A DNA stretch of 64,000 nt from Lamellibrachia columna (taxonomy: Eukaryota > Annelida > Polychaeta > Sabellida > Siboglinidae), in contig OY759264.1 of NCBI GenBank assembly GCA_963662155.1, forward strand, positions 13,443,934 to 13,507,933. The letters are read 5' to 3'. Shown here piece after piece: positions 50,122-61,185 of this stretch. The stretch's first letter is position 1, and every line of letters begins with the position of its first letter. The notes beneath the pieces are model-generated. The model worked only from the letters and a program-made list of their open reading frames with translations. It searched no databases and was not told the origin of the DNA. The translations under genes and the position numbers were made by a program.

Positions 50122-53100
50122 TACATTTACATACATACACATATATTATACATATACATACACACACGAAATTACGAAAAAAACTTGATTAAAGAGAAAG
50201 GTGTCCAGGTCCCTCTTAAAACGTTTAGAATCACGTTGCGTTCTTAGTCCTATTGGGAGAGTGTTCCAGAGGGTGGGACCTGCACAGGAGACAGCTCATC
50301 AGCCGAGCCGTTCCAGGTTTACCCGAGGAACAACAATGAGAGATTGGTCAGCCGAACGAAGACTGCGACAGGGAACATAGGGAGATATACGGTCAGCAAG
50401 GTAACGTGGAGTGTTTGTATGCACGGCGCCGTGCATCAAGGTCAACAGTTTAAACTGAATTCGCTGCGCCACTGGTAGCCGGTGCAGCTCTCGTAGTGCC
50501 GCCGTCATGCTGTGTTGGTCACGTCGACGTAGGCAGAGGACGACACGCGCAGCAGATCGCTGTACCATCTCGAGTCGATGCAGCAGGTTTCCGGTAATGC
50601 CGCACAGGGCCGCGTTTCCGAAGTCGAATCGCGACGTGACAATCGCGCGTACAAGCGTCTTGCACGCTTTGAGCGGCAGAGATGGTCGTATTCGCGCTAT
50701 GCCAGTAGTTGGGCGTAGGCAGTCCGGCAGGTACGGCTAACGTATGCGGCCATCGACATCGTGGAGTCGAGCTGTACGCCAAGGTCACGTATGTTGGCTG
50801 TAGTGCTGATGTTACATCCGCAGATGTCGATGGGAAGGTGTGGAACACGGTTGTTCGGTGCTGAAAACAGTGCCGCCTCTGTTTTCGTCTCGTTAAAAAG
50901 TAGGTAGCGCGATGCCAGCCAGACTATCAAGTCAATAACACAACGGGATATCCGATTGGCGGCGGATGCAACATCATTACGCGGAAAGTCACCATACAGC
51001 TGGGTGTCATCCGCGTAGATGTGTTAGCGAATTCCGTGCTTTGAGAAGACTTCTGAAAGACCTGCGCAGTAGACAGAAAAGAGGAGAGGGCCCAAACCAC
51101 AGCCCTGTGGAACTCCATGTCGCAGTTGGATGTTGCACGAAAGATGGCTTTCAACACTGACGCACTATGTTCGGTCGGCGAGATAGGACGCAAGCCAGCA
51201 AAGTGCGTCACCCCGCACGCCGATTCGGTCTAGTTCTGCGAGAAGTCCGCCGTGGTCAATCGTATTGAACACAGCGCTGAGGTCAAGCAATACCAGAACT
51301 ACGTGCTTACGAGCATCCAGTGAACGCAATATATCGCTCTGAATGCATACAATCGCTGTCTCCACGCTGTGTGACGGTCGATAGGCGCTCTGACAAGGAT
51401 ATCCGATGCCATTGTGTTGCAGATGCAAACGCAGTTGGGCAGAAACCTTGCGTTCTAGTAACTTGGATGCGTACGGAAGGTTCGAGATAGGTCGGTAGGT
51501 AACGTAGTCGTCAACGGAAAGACCGGAACGTTTCAGAAGAGGCCTGATGACTGCGTACTTTATGAGTGCTGGAACAGTGGAAGACTGATAAGAGAGGTTG
51601 ATGACGTTCCCGAGGATTGGCGCTAAGATGGAGGTATTTGCCTTCAGAATAGCGATGGGCAGTGGATCAATGATAGACGATTTTGTCTTGCCATTTTCGA
51701 TCAGTGTCGTTACTTCTTCGATCGAATCCGGTTGAAACGCAAGCAGAGGCGAAGAAACATTACATGGCTGCGCGTTATAGACATTAGCTGAAGGAAGCTG
51801 GATTTGGCTGCGGATCGAGTCGATCTTGTCGGCGAAGTGGTAAGCGAAACGGTCAGCAACATCGACAAGGCCACTAGTGTCGTTGGGAAGAAGGTTCATG
51901 CATTTACGACCGAGAAGGTGATTCGCAATACGAAACATTGCTCGGTTATCATTCGAGGCTGACTCGATCTCTTTACTGTAAAACGCAGCTTTCGTGGAAG
52001 CCAACGTCCGGCAATATATGTCACGCAGCTTAGTATAAGATATACAATGGTCGTTGGTTCTGCTGCGTCGCCATGTGCGTTCAAGAAGACGCACCTGACG
52101 TTTCAACTAGCCAAGTTCCTGACACCACCATGGAGTGCGAGGTCATTCGGTGATATTACGCTGCACAAGTGGTGCGTGACGTTCGACCAGACGGGAATGC
52201 TCCGTATAGTACTGACCGCACAGGCCGCCTACGTCACATACAGGCTGGGTGATTAGATCACACTCACAGGGATCTTTCGTGAAGTTGGAGTTGTCTATAG
52301 CAGCATGTCTACGGTGCGTTATCTTCTTGCGTGGCGGACGTGGCTTGGTCGTGACGAGGTGACAAAGAATGGCAAAGTGATCGGTGACAAGATCGTCAAC
52401 GGATACCCGTGTAACAAGAGAAGAAAAAGAGGTGGTTATGACGAGATCAAGCACATTACCCCGGTTGTGCGTCGCATCGGTGAAGTTCTATCTCATGTTG
52501 GTGTCTGACAAAATGTCGTGAAGAGCTCGTGCGTGCGTGTCGCTGTTGTCGCCGAGGACGATTATGCCGGATTTCGTACCGACACGTTCAACGAGATCTC
52601 GAAATTCGGTGAGCAAGTTGGCGAACGGCTGTGAGTTGGGGCTGGACGACGGCGGTCGGTAGATGACGAAGAGGCGTAGTGTAGAGGAGATTCTGTGGTA
52701 GCATAGTTGTAGATCGAGACACTCGAAAGATGAATCAGGCCAAAGTTGGGAGTGGTCAACAGTGAATGATGATTTGAAAAGAACGCCGACACCGCCACCA
52801 CGAAGGTTACTCCGAGTAACGTGCTTAAAGAGATAGCCGCAAGGCGTGACGGCGGAAACAGCTACAGTGGCCTCGCTGGGGAGCCACGTCTCGGTGATGC
52901 ACAATATGTCCAGGTCATGGTCGGCAACGTAGTCGAAAAGGAGGTCAGCCTTGTTATAAACTGACCTCGCGTTCAGCAGACACAACTTGGCAGGCCGAAC
53001 ATTGGTGTTCAGTTGTATGTTCAACAGGTTAGCGGTGTTGACCCCGTTTGCTTGACCAGTGTGCGTTGCAGTTTGTGGACACCCCCACGACAGCCGCGGT

Positions 53101-53239
53101 GAGTGGGTCTATGGAGTGCCACCCCTGCATTGCATGCGGCTCTCCAGGCAGCATTGTTCAACCGACACAGGAACTGTCTTGCGTACGCCGTCACGCCTGT
53201 GGTGCAACGTCACGCTTGATCACCAGCAGTGTTCTTGTT
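49663..53239 (-). mobile_element. L2-like retrotransposon, nearly complete (endonuclease and RT)
   Basis: On the minus strand the AP endonuclease lies at 52488-53024 ('CLLNARSVYNKADLLFDYVA', 'ILCITETWLP', 'VIYRPPSSS', then GDN where GDFN is usual) and continues at 52143-52454 ('MLDLVITTS', 'VTDHFAIL'). The RT is at 51165-52106, 313 aa uninterrupted: 'NGKTKSSIIDPLPIAILKAN', 'YRPISNLPYASKLLERKVSA', 'QSAYRPSHSVETA' and motif A 'VLLDLSAVFNTIDHGGLLAE'. Motifs B and C follow in the next frame near 51000-51130 ('GVPQGCGLGPLLFSVYCAGL', 'HIYADDTQLYGDFP'), so YADD is intact. The C-terminal domain at 50299-50568 has 'LRELHRLPVAQRIQFKLLTL'. The 3' end reads ggtgtcaaaatagatttg. Two stops lie near 52110-52140. 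Confidence 0.92.
49872..50117. repeat. Compound (TA)n tract in the L2-like 3' UTR
   Basis: TA runs interrupted by 'caaagta' and 'gaatatagaa' blocks, the latter repeated. Confidence 0.95.
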
Positions 53240-54705
53240 TTTAACAAGATTGCCATCCCAAAGAACAAGTTCCAGATGGAAAGTGGACAAGGAAGCCATT
53301 GGCTTATCGAGAGTCCAACAATTTTCTCATCTATGTGTAGCCCACCCTTATCAAATATCTGTCAATTCTATTTTTAATCATATTCACACTACTAGCGTTA
53401 AGACAATCATTTGGCAGTTTGTTCCATTCATTTATCACCATCTGTGAGAAAGTGTACTTTCTCTTGTCCAACCTACACTGCTCCTTAAGTAATGCTGCTT
53501 TGTGTCCTCTTGTTCTACTGCTTTCTTTAAGTTTGAAGAACATATTCCTATCAACATCCTCACAACCATTCACTATTTTAAATACTTATATTTGGTCTCC
53601 TCTTAGTCTCCTGGTCTCTAGTGTTGTCAAACCACATTGTAATAAGCGACTTTCGTAACTAAGGTCTCTCAATTCTGGAATCATTTTGGTTGCTCTTCGT
53701 TGTATTCTTTCTAGCTTGTCTATGTCTTTTTTTACGATACGGCCTCCATGCATGAATACAATATTCCAAATGTGGTCTGACTATTGCTTTGTACAGTGGT
53801 ACAATTAGCTGTTTATCATTATACATGATAGTTCTCCTAATTAGCCCTATAATTTGATTTCTTTTGAAGCAGCAATCCCACATTGCTCTGAAACTTTCAT
53901 GTCAGCACTAAATGTTACTCCTAAGTCCTTTTCTTGTGTGGTTCTACCTAGTACAGCATCCCCCATTTTATATTCTTCGTCCATGTTTCCATGTCCTATG
54001 TGTATACATTTGCACTTCCCAAAATTTAATAACATTTGCCATTTTTCTGACTATTTAACTAATTTATCTAGATCATCCTGTAAACTTTGTTTATCTGTAT
54101 CATTTGTAACCTTTCTGAATACTTTTGTGTCATTTGCAAATTTGAGTACTTTTCTAGATATGTCATCTTCTAGATCATTTACATATATATATTAAAAACA
54201 GTATAGGGCCTAATACTGATCCCTGTGGTACCCCACTCAAAACCGATTTCCAATTTGAAATCTCACCGTCTACTATTACTCTCTGTCTTCTGTGTGTAAG
54301 CCATGTTTCTATCCAGTTGATTACATCATTACCTATACCATGGGCTTTTAGTTTAAGTATCAATCTTTGGTGTGGCACTTTATCGAAAGCTTTCTGAAAA
54401 TCTAAGTAGACAACATCCACTGGTGACCCGTCATCTACCCACTTTGTAATTTCTTCAAAAAACATAAGAGATTGGTTAGATATGACTTTGCTTTTAGGAA
54501 TCCATGTTGAGATGTATTTATTAAATTATGTTTTACAAGGAATTCCACCATGTGGTCTCTAATTAATATTTCGAGTAATTTACATACAACTGATATTAGA
54601 CTCACTGGTCTGTAATTGTCTGGCTTGTTCCTCGATCCCTTCTTAAATAGTGGCGTAATGTTTGCTTCTTTCCATTCTGAAGGAACCATTCTTTCTTCTA
54701 AGGAC
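53240..54705 (-). mobile_element. CR1-like family A copy nested in the L2-like element
   Basis: The 3' tail is at 53240-53330 (aacaagattgccatccc-type, one terminal unit). The post-RT domain is at 53331-53573 ('MNGCEDVDRNMFFKLKESSR'). Further blocks are at 53659-54035 ('HIGHGNMDEEYKMGDAVLG') and RT at 54175-54689 ('QKAFDKVPHQRLILKLKAHG', 'GVPQGSVLGPILFLIYI', 'EWKEANITPLFKKGSRNK'). The 5' end is truncated at about 54700, within the fingers domain. It is more diverged from the copies at 28.8 and 59.3 kb than those are from each other. Confidence 0.9.
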
Positions 54706-54770
54706 AGCTAGAAGAAGGAATGGTACACACATTCTTTCTTCTAAGGACAGCTAGAAGAAGGAATGGTACA
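54688..54770. repeat. Tandem duplication at the CR1-like truncation point
   Basis: About 46 bp ('attctttcttctaaggacag' onward to 'gaatggtacacac') occur twice in tandem. Each unit contains a small palindrome around 'ttcttctaag...ctagaagaa'. Confidence 0.8.
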
Positions 54771-55060
54771 CACAGGTGCAATCCACTGAACAGGTGAACA
54801 AGGGATAAAAATCCCTAAAATACTAAAAGGCATAAAACACTACGTGAAACTGCGTAGTCCAGGATCGTCCTGACCCTTTCATAAAACTAACTGCACTAAC
54901 TGCACTAACTGCACTAACTGCACTAACTGCACTAACTGCACTAACTGCACTAACTGCACTAACTGCACTAACTGCACTACGATATCCTCGTTAAAACCCC
55001 GTAAAAATACACAATATGCACAGAACCTGTTTGGTGCAGCCACAAGCAGGCGCAACCAAC
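54771..55060 (-). mobile_element. 5' part of the L2-like element
   Basis: Lies between the nested CR1-like copy and the right target duplication (55061-55069), so by position it is the 5' leader of the 49663-53239 element. It includes a 9-bp tandem array, 'actaactgc' x 10 (54888-54978). Confidence 0.65.
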
Positions 55061-55680
55061 TCAATAGAAGATGGAGCGACGTAACGATGCTAGCTGACGA
55101 TTAACCCAAATGGAGTGCTTCGGCTGCCTCATTTATTTCATGCTTTCCAATGCTGAAATTATAATGTTGTTCAATTCCTATGGACTTGTATTTTAAATTG
55201 AATCTCACATACCCAATAGTATTGCCAGAATAGCAATACCTGCACCCACATAGAGGTGTACGCTGGCTCAACATGACCAGGAGTAATGCCAGTAAGTGTC
55301 ACAATAGCAAACAAACCAATATAATATGGATCAGCTAAGCATTTTCTGAAAATGTAACCCCTAGTTTTGCTTAACCAACACGAGAAAAAACTATACATGA
55401 CCAAAACTTGGTCCAGCCCAAAACTTGGACTTGTCTGCCGGACTATTTGGAATAATAGTTAATGTTAACAATTATATTTGTCTCCATATACACCTGCTCT
55501 AAGTTATATTCTATGTGAAGTACATCAACCAGAGAACCAGTTGAGATACATATGAGTATTATATATAGGGTAACTTTGTTTGCGCTAAAATATGGTGAAA
55601 TACGATAAAAGAGCACACAAATCAATATATAACTCTTAAAATAGCTAAAATCACTAAATAACAATTATGCCTTACATGGT
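55061..55680 (+). mobile_element. RTE-type C-terminal end, copy 2, right part
   Basis: 'aagatggagcgacg', 'tggagtgcttcggctgcctc', 'tgctttccaatgctgaaat' continue the match to 11715-11820, and 'gctaaaatatggtgaaatac' matches 11945-11965. Interrupted by the 49663-55060 insertion. Confidence 0.75.
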
Positions 55681-57341
55681 GCAGATGCAAAGTAAAACGT
55701 GACGTCACGTATCGCATTGTAAAATTTAGTTAGTGTTCACGTAGCGCCACATGTCACATGGTCAGGTGATATATCAAAGTCGCACAACGTGAATGTCTGA
55801 CCGCAGTACCCGTAACAGTCTCTGTTGTCGCCCTGACATCACATCGAGTGGGATGGGGCCGGTAAGAGGCCGATCCCACAGCGTTGTCGCGTGGGTAGCT
55901 TCGTGACATGCCTGCATGTATGCCATGTACACATGTGCTTGATGACAGATTATTCGTTCGTCACTCAAGTCCAGTGGAACATTGCAGCCACATGGACTGG
56001 TGGTATTTCGTGCCATTCACGAAGACATGTGTTTTTGCGCGCCCGGACTTCTCCCCTATCCCTCCGACGATCAGGTCGAGCGACTGTTCCTCACTTAGGG
56101 AGTACAGGCTTACCTGAAAGTGAACATTGCAGAAGTCCCCTGCTCCCGGGTATGGGCCCGTCGAGGCTTTACGGAAATGCGTTGCCGTACATCACCACCA
56201 GCCTCAGCATCTACATCAAACACGACCGGCATATCACGCTCACTGTGTTCTGAATAGTCACTTTCGTCAGAATGTGCGCAGTGCCTTGGTGTGCTAGTGA
56301 ACATGGTCTGCTGTGATATGACTCCCGATGAGTGTGTCCGTTTACCGACATGTGTCGACTGGACGTGCAGTATGCTTGGACCCGTCAATACGTCTTCGCA
56401 CTGACAGCATGAAATGTTGTGTCTGTCCACATCAGTGTTTGTCACTGATAATTCCCTCTATGACAAAGGAGAGTTGAATGCTAGTTGAATGCTAGGCACG
56501 TTTCTGCTGCCCGGGTCGACACTGTGATCACACACGACAAAACATAGCCGATGCCAGTTCTGTTTCGTTAGTCCCAGCAGTTCCCGGTGAAGACGACCGG
56601 GTCTGCATCTCGTGGTTGTCATTGGCGCCCATGATATCGCCACTGGTGCCCTCTTGCGGCGAACAGATGACACCATTGCTGCGCTCTGCCAAGGTCGAAG
56701 CAGTGGTACTACAATGGTCGCATAAACGACAGTCGGCGCCATGTTCGATCAGGACTCTGAAGATGCCGACAAGCACAAACCAGCCGCCCGGTCTTCTGTT
56801 GGGAATGCAAAGCCCCCTACACGACGTATACCTGTGGATTGTGAAATGTGTCTGCGTGTATCAAATAATGTTGAGTGCATAGACTTGTAACTGGGGTGCG
56901 TAGTTTTTGTTCTTCTTGTAATGTTCTGTGATTCCAGTAATGTTCTACAACGATGTATTGACTGTGATGTGCGCATCGATGTGTTGTTGAAATAACTGAA
57001 CATAGCCAAAGAAAATTGCTTATCAATAATGTATCAGTAATATATCTTGCCAGCGGATGCCACGACGACCATACCCATCCAACGAGGCCGTCTTACGATG
57101 TTTCTTAAATACTGTAGGATCTCCTGAGGTGCACTGCTATTTACAACTGATAACATATCCAAATGTAACACCTGAGCAACATGTGTGTAGCCAAGTTACG
57201 TTACGTTCTATCTTACATGCAGAAATATATGTGATGAGTCACCGAGTCGCAAACCACGTGGTTGTGCTCGTAAACGTCAGTGCGTTGCGGCCGTGCCATT
57301 ATGCGCGTAGACATGCTTTCGGCCGCGATGAGCCGGACGTA
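55681..57341. other. Downstream flank of the receptor gene, with unassigned GC-richer frames
   Basis: Between about 55780 and 56850 the composition is richer in G+C than the neighbours and several overlapping minus-strand frames are open (55774-56016, 56110-56445, 56458-56742, 56528-56776). One contains 'LIEHGADCRLCDHCSTTAS'. No family is recognised, and no splice pair could be chosen with confidence. It could be the 3' end of another gene, or chance. From about 56900 to 57341 nothing is seen. Confidence 0.3.
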
Positions 57342-57497
57342 CTACATGTACGAGTTGCGCGTGAGTGGCATCCGGTAGTCGTAGAGCGCAGGCGCACGAA
57401 GCAGTATACCCAGTCCGCCGAGAACGCAGACGGTAACGTAGACGATGAGGAGGATGCGGTCGATGACAAGTGCCACGTACTTCCACTCGTCACGTAT
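57342..57497 (-). CDS. nAChR alpha-type subunit, last exon (MA-helix end, M4)
   Basis: The acceptor 'tgtttacag' precedes ATACGTGACGAG. The 52-codon frame starts 'IRDEWKYVALVIDRILLIVY' and ends 'LRAPALYDYRMPLTRNSYM' with TAG at 57342-57344. EWKYVA-VIDR-LL is the signature run into M4 of nicotinic receptors, followed by a hydrophobic M4 and a short extracellular tail. Phase 0 matches the upstream exon. The acceptor region has been copied as a tandem array just upstream (57498-57640). This is the last of five exons visible. The protein is an integral membrane subunit of an acetylcholine-gated cation channel. Confidence 0.92.
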   Translation of the reverse strand: MRDEWKYVALVIDRILLIVYVTVCVLGGLGILLRAPALYDYRMPLTRNSYM

Positions 57498-57640
57498 CTG
57501 TAAACACAAGTACTTCCATTCGTCATGTACATATGACACACATGTACTTCCACTCGTCACGTACATGTAACACACATGTAATTTTACTCGTCACGTACAT
57601 GTAACATACACGTACTTCCACTCGTCACGTATACATACAA
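57478..57640. repeat. 34-bp tandem repeat seeded by a splice acceptor and exon start
   Basis: Five units of the form gtacttccactcgtcacg then tacatgtaacacacat on the plus strand. The unit nearest the exon spans the true acceptor and the codons for RDEWKY; the others lie in the intron and keep 'cgtgacgagtgg' but have lost the acceptor CAG. Confidence 0.9.
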
Positions 57641-57910
57641 CACACACGCAATAATACCATCACGTATGTTTTTTTTCGGATGGACGGCTTACGATATCTT
57701 CGTTCAAATTATTAGTTTTGAATTCTTGCTTTCAGCAACTGTTGGTTGTTCGCCGCATAATAGTTTGGAACGCACTAATCGAGGAAAGGATTTTATTTAG
57801 TTTCTGTCTGCTACACCTTAATCAGCGACGTTCAATGTTTCGTCCACTATTTCGTTTTCTTTGCTTATATTGCTGTTGTTTGTTTACTTTAGTCTTCTTG
57901 CTATTGTTGC

Positions 57911-57997
<87 letters not shown>

Positions 57998-58272
57998 CGT
58001 TGTTTCTTTGCGTTCTTGTTGTTGTTATTGTTAATATTTTCTTACGTACGTTTTTGTTGTTGCCATTATTGTTGTTTTTGTACTTGTGTTGTTGTAGTCG
58101 ATACGGCATATGATACCATCATTGTCATTATCATTACATTATTATCATCGTCATCATTATTAGTTGTAGCATACTTGTTGTCATGACAACCACAATAAAT
58201 ACATCATCACAAACACCATCTATATCGTCGAAATTATCATTGATGTCGTCATCATCATGAACAACGACTTAC
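57641..58272 (-). other. Intron (775 bp) with (GTT)n array
   Basis: Lies between the M3-M4 loop exon donor (gtaagt, 58267-58272) and the last-exon acceptor. Contains a pure (GTT)n at about 57909-57995 and ATC/CAT-rich sequence at 58115-58260. No internal exon seen. Confidence 0.8.
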
Positions 58273-58900
58273 CTGTTTCGAGTCGTTTTCCGCGCCCAGG
58301 TGTTTGGCGATGAAGGTCGCCCCCTCGAGCGCTTTGCGGGCGTTCGGTGGCATGTGGTTGTGTCGGCGGTCGGCGCACGCATCGCAGAAACTGCTCATGT
58401 TGACGCCGCGGCCCTGCATGCCGACAAATGTGGACGCCATGTTGTGTCCAGATGACGTTGACGCCATGTTGTGTCCAGATGACGTTGACGCCATGTTGTG
58501 TCCAGATGACGTGGACGTCATGTTGTGTCCAGATGACGTGGACGCCATGTTGTGTCCGGATGACGTGGACGTCATGTTGTGTCCAGATGACGTGGACGTC
58601 ATGTTGTGTCCAGATGACGTGGACGCCATATTGTGTCCGGATGACGTTGAAGCCATGTTGTGTCCAGATGACGTGGACGTCATGTTGTGTCCAGATGACG
58701 TGGACGCCATGTTGTGTCCAGATGACGTGGACATCATATTGTGTACGGATGACGTGGACGCCATGTTGTGTCCAGATGACGTTGACGCCATTGTTTGTCC
58801 AGATGACGTGCACGCCGTGTTCTGTCCTGGAGACGTGGACGCGGTGTTCGGCGCCACGTGATACGTGCTCTTGTACAGACTGTTCACGTCCGGCAGTTCG
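58273..58900 (-). CDS. nAChR alpha-type subunit, M3-M4 cytoplasmic loop exon with 9-residue repeats
   Basis: Acceptor 'cgcccatag' at 58901-58902 and a strong donor CAG|GTAAGT at 58267-58272. The exon is 628 nt and enters with one base to complete a Cys codon from the previous exon, leaving in phase 0. It begins '[20 protein letters not shown]', then has 15 units of nine residues (consensus TSSGHNMAS), then '[20 protein letters not shown]'. The end '[20 protein letters not shown]' is the amphipathic MA helix that precedes M4 in nicotinic subunits. The MA helix ties the repeat-bearing exon firmly to the receptor. The loop normally governs trafficking and cytoskeletal contacts; the effect of the repeats is unknown. 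Confidence 0.88.
58428..58850 (-). repeat. 27-bp coding minisatellite in the receptor loop exon
   Basis: The unit on the plus strand is 'gacgccatgttgtgtccaga' plus tgacgtg, about 15 copies in frame. Units at the 5' coding end (58775-58850) are the most diverged. Confidence 0.95.
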
Positions 58901-58986
58901 CTATGGGCGGTCGACCTGGGTTCAAAGTGAAGGCCAAATGTACAACACGTTTAATAAAAAACGTAATGTGGGGGCTTGTATATATA

Positions 58987-59031
<45 letters not shown>

Positions 59032-59056
59032 GTATATATATATATATATATAAATA

Positions 59057-59135
59057 CATGCGCGCATTAATAGTAACAATTAGTTTATTTAGACAAGTCG
59101 TACATTTTAAATTATTTACGCAACGTAAGTGTATA

Positions 59136-59167
<32 letters not shown>

Positions 59168-59189
59168 TATATATATATATATAGATATA

Positions 59190-59279
<90 letters not shown>

Positions 59280-60840
59280 ACAAGATTTAACAAGATTTAC
59301 CATCCAAGCCAAAGGCCCAGATGGCAAGTGGACAAGGAAGCCATTGGCTTATCGAGAGTCCAACAATGTTCATCTACTTATAGCCCGCCCTCCTGAGATA
59401 TGTGTCTACCTTGTTTTTAAACATATTCACGCTGCTAGCAGTTACACAATCTGTAGACAATTTGTTCCATTCATTTATTGTCCTCTGTGAGAACGAGTGC
59501 TTCCTGATGTCCAATCTACATTGATCCTTTACTAATTTTACCTCATGTCCTCTAGTTCTGCTATCCTTCTTGAGTGAGAAAAACATATTTCTATCAATAT
59601 TTTCATACCCATTCAATATCTTAAAAACTTCAATCTGATCTCTTAACCTCCTTGTCTCTAGAGTTGTTAAACCACATTCTTTCAGGCGTTCTTCATAACT
59701 AAGGTCTCTCAGTTCTGGAATCATTTTAGTTGCTCTCCTTTGTATGCGTTCAAGCGTATCTATATCCTTCTTACGATACGGTCTCCATGCTTATATACAG
59801 TATTCTAAATGAGGTCTAACTATTGCTTTATAAAGAGGTATAATTAACTTTTTTCCCTTGTATGTTATGTTTCTTCTAATCAATCCAAGAATTTGATTAT
59901 CCTTTGAAGCTGCAATACCACACAGCTCTGAAACTTTCATATCAGCTCTTATTGTAACTCCTAAGTCCTTTTCTTTTACAGTAGTACCCAGAACAGTATC
60001 TCCCATTTTATAGTTTACATTCAAGTTCCTATGTCCTGTATGTAGGCATTTACATTTCCCAAAATTGAACAACATCTGCCATTTCTCAGACCATTTCACT
60101 AATCTGTCTAGATCGTTTTGTAAATGTTGTTTATCACCATCAGTATTAACCTTTCTAAACAGTTTTGTGTCATCCGCAAATTTCAGTACGTTACTTGTTA
60201 TACTGTCGTCCAAGTCATTGATATAAATTAAGAATAATATAGGTCCTAATACTGATCCTTGAGGTACCCCCACTCAAAACCGATTTCCAATTTGAAACTT
60301 CTCCATCTACTACAACTCGTTGTCTTCTGTCAGTCAGCCATTGTTCTATCCAGTCAGTTATGCTATCCCCGATACCATGGGCTTTTAATTAAGTAGTAAT
60401 CTTTGATGTGGCACTTTGTCAAAAGCTTTCTGAAAATCTAAGTAGATAATATATACTGGCGATCCCACGTCTATCCACTTAGTGATTTCTTCCAAAAAAC
60501 ATAACATATTTATTAAGCATAACCTCGCTTTAAGGAATCCATGTTGAGATGAATTTAATAATTTATGCTTAACGAGGAAATCCACCATATGGCCTTTAAT
60601 TAACCTTTCTAATAATTTACAAATCACTGACGTTAAACTCACTGGTCTGTAATTCTCTGACTTATTTCTCGAACCCTTTTTAAATAATGGTATGATGTTT
60701 GCTTCTTTCCATTCAAACGGAACAACTCCCTCTTTTAATGACAAGTTGAATACTCTATATATATATACTTATGTTGTGTAAATAACTTAAAATGTACGAC
60801 TTGTCTAAATAAACTAATTGTTACTATTAATGCGCGCATG
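59057..60840. repeat. Inverted repeat arms bracketing the intronic CR1-like copy
   Basis: 59057-59134 and 60765-60840 are reverse complements with only a few differences, starting 'catgcgcgcattaatagtaa'. The right arm begins about 30 bp inside the intron from the M2-M3 exon donor, so it is likely the original intron sequence and the left arm a copy. Confidence 0.9.
59277..60756 (-). mobile_element. CR1-like family A copy in the receptor intron
   Basis: Very similar to 28761-30240 along its whole length. The 3' end has the same doubled tttaacaagat unit. Post-RT frame 59374-59724 (116 aa), palm/thumb frame 59791-60273 (160 aa with 'NVLKFADDTKLFRKVNTDGD', intact FADD) and fingers frame 60385-60744 (119 aa, 'EWKEANIIPLFKKGSRNKSE'). 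Frame breaks are single-base events near 60268 and 60389. The 5' end is truncated at about 60756. It lies on the same strand as the host gene. Confidence 0.93.
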
Positions 60841-60876
60841 CAATTATTAAGTATGCATTGTATGGCATTTTCTCAC

Positions 60877-61185
60877 CAATCAAAGCCGTCGTCTTCATCC
60901 GGGTCTTCCTCGCTGCTGATGTCCAGGCGGTGCATACAGAGCAGGCGCGGCAGTATCTCGAGGAATATCCGCCTGGTGGCGCGCGGCATCGTCGGCTTGC
61001 TCCTGGACCGGAAGTTGACGTTGAGGGTGATGACGGACGAGAAGATGGAGATCGAGAGGAGAATGGACGTGAAGAGGATGTACTTGCCCATGAGAGGGAT
61101 CGTGAGGGAAGTAGCCGGGGACAATCTCCATGAGGAGGAGTTGGAAGATACTCAGTGAGAGGAGGATGGAAATGCAGAGGGAAAT
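60877..61185 (-). CDS. nAChR alpha-type subunit, M2-M3 exon (one frame slip)
   Basis: The acceptor 'gaatgtttccag' precedes ATTTCCCTC; donor is TTG|GTGAGA. The first frame gives M2, 'ISLCISILLSLSIFQLLLME' and IVP, with Ser at 2' and 6', Leu at 9' and Glu at 20'. After the CCCCGG at 61113-61119 the frame moves by one base to 'ATSLTIPLMGKYILFTSILL' (M2-M3 linker and M3), then 'VITLNVNFRSRSKPTMPRAT' and 'FLEILPRLLCMHR'. With one surplus base removed the exon is 308 nt and its end phase fits the loop exon exactly. The slip is therefore either a consensus error or a recent disabling mutation. Confidence 0.9.

Larger units (their letters stand above)
58901..60876 (-). other. Large intron (about 2 kb) with CR1-like insertion
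   Basis: Runs from donor TTG|GTGAGA (60871-60876) to acceptor at 58901. Contains (TA)n tracts at 58978-59050 and 59137-59276, a CR1-like copy at 59277-60756 and inverted repeat arms described separately. Confidence 0.8.

Noticed and set aside
57057..57503. 148-residue plus-strand frame
   Set aside because: Antisense to the nAChR M4 exon; no independent support.
58304..59396. Plus-strand Cys/Asp-rich repeat frames over the receptor exon
   Set aside because: Antisense shadows of the coding minisatellite; the minus strand has receptor motifs and splice sites.
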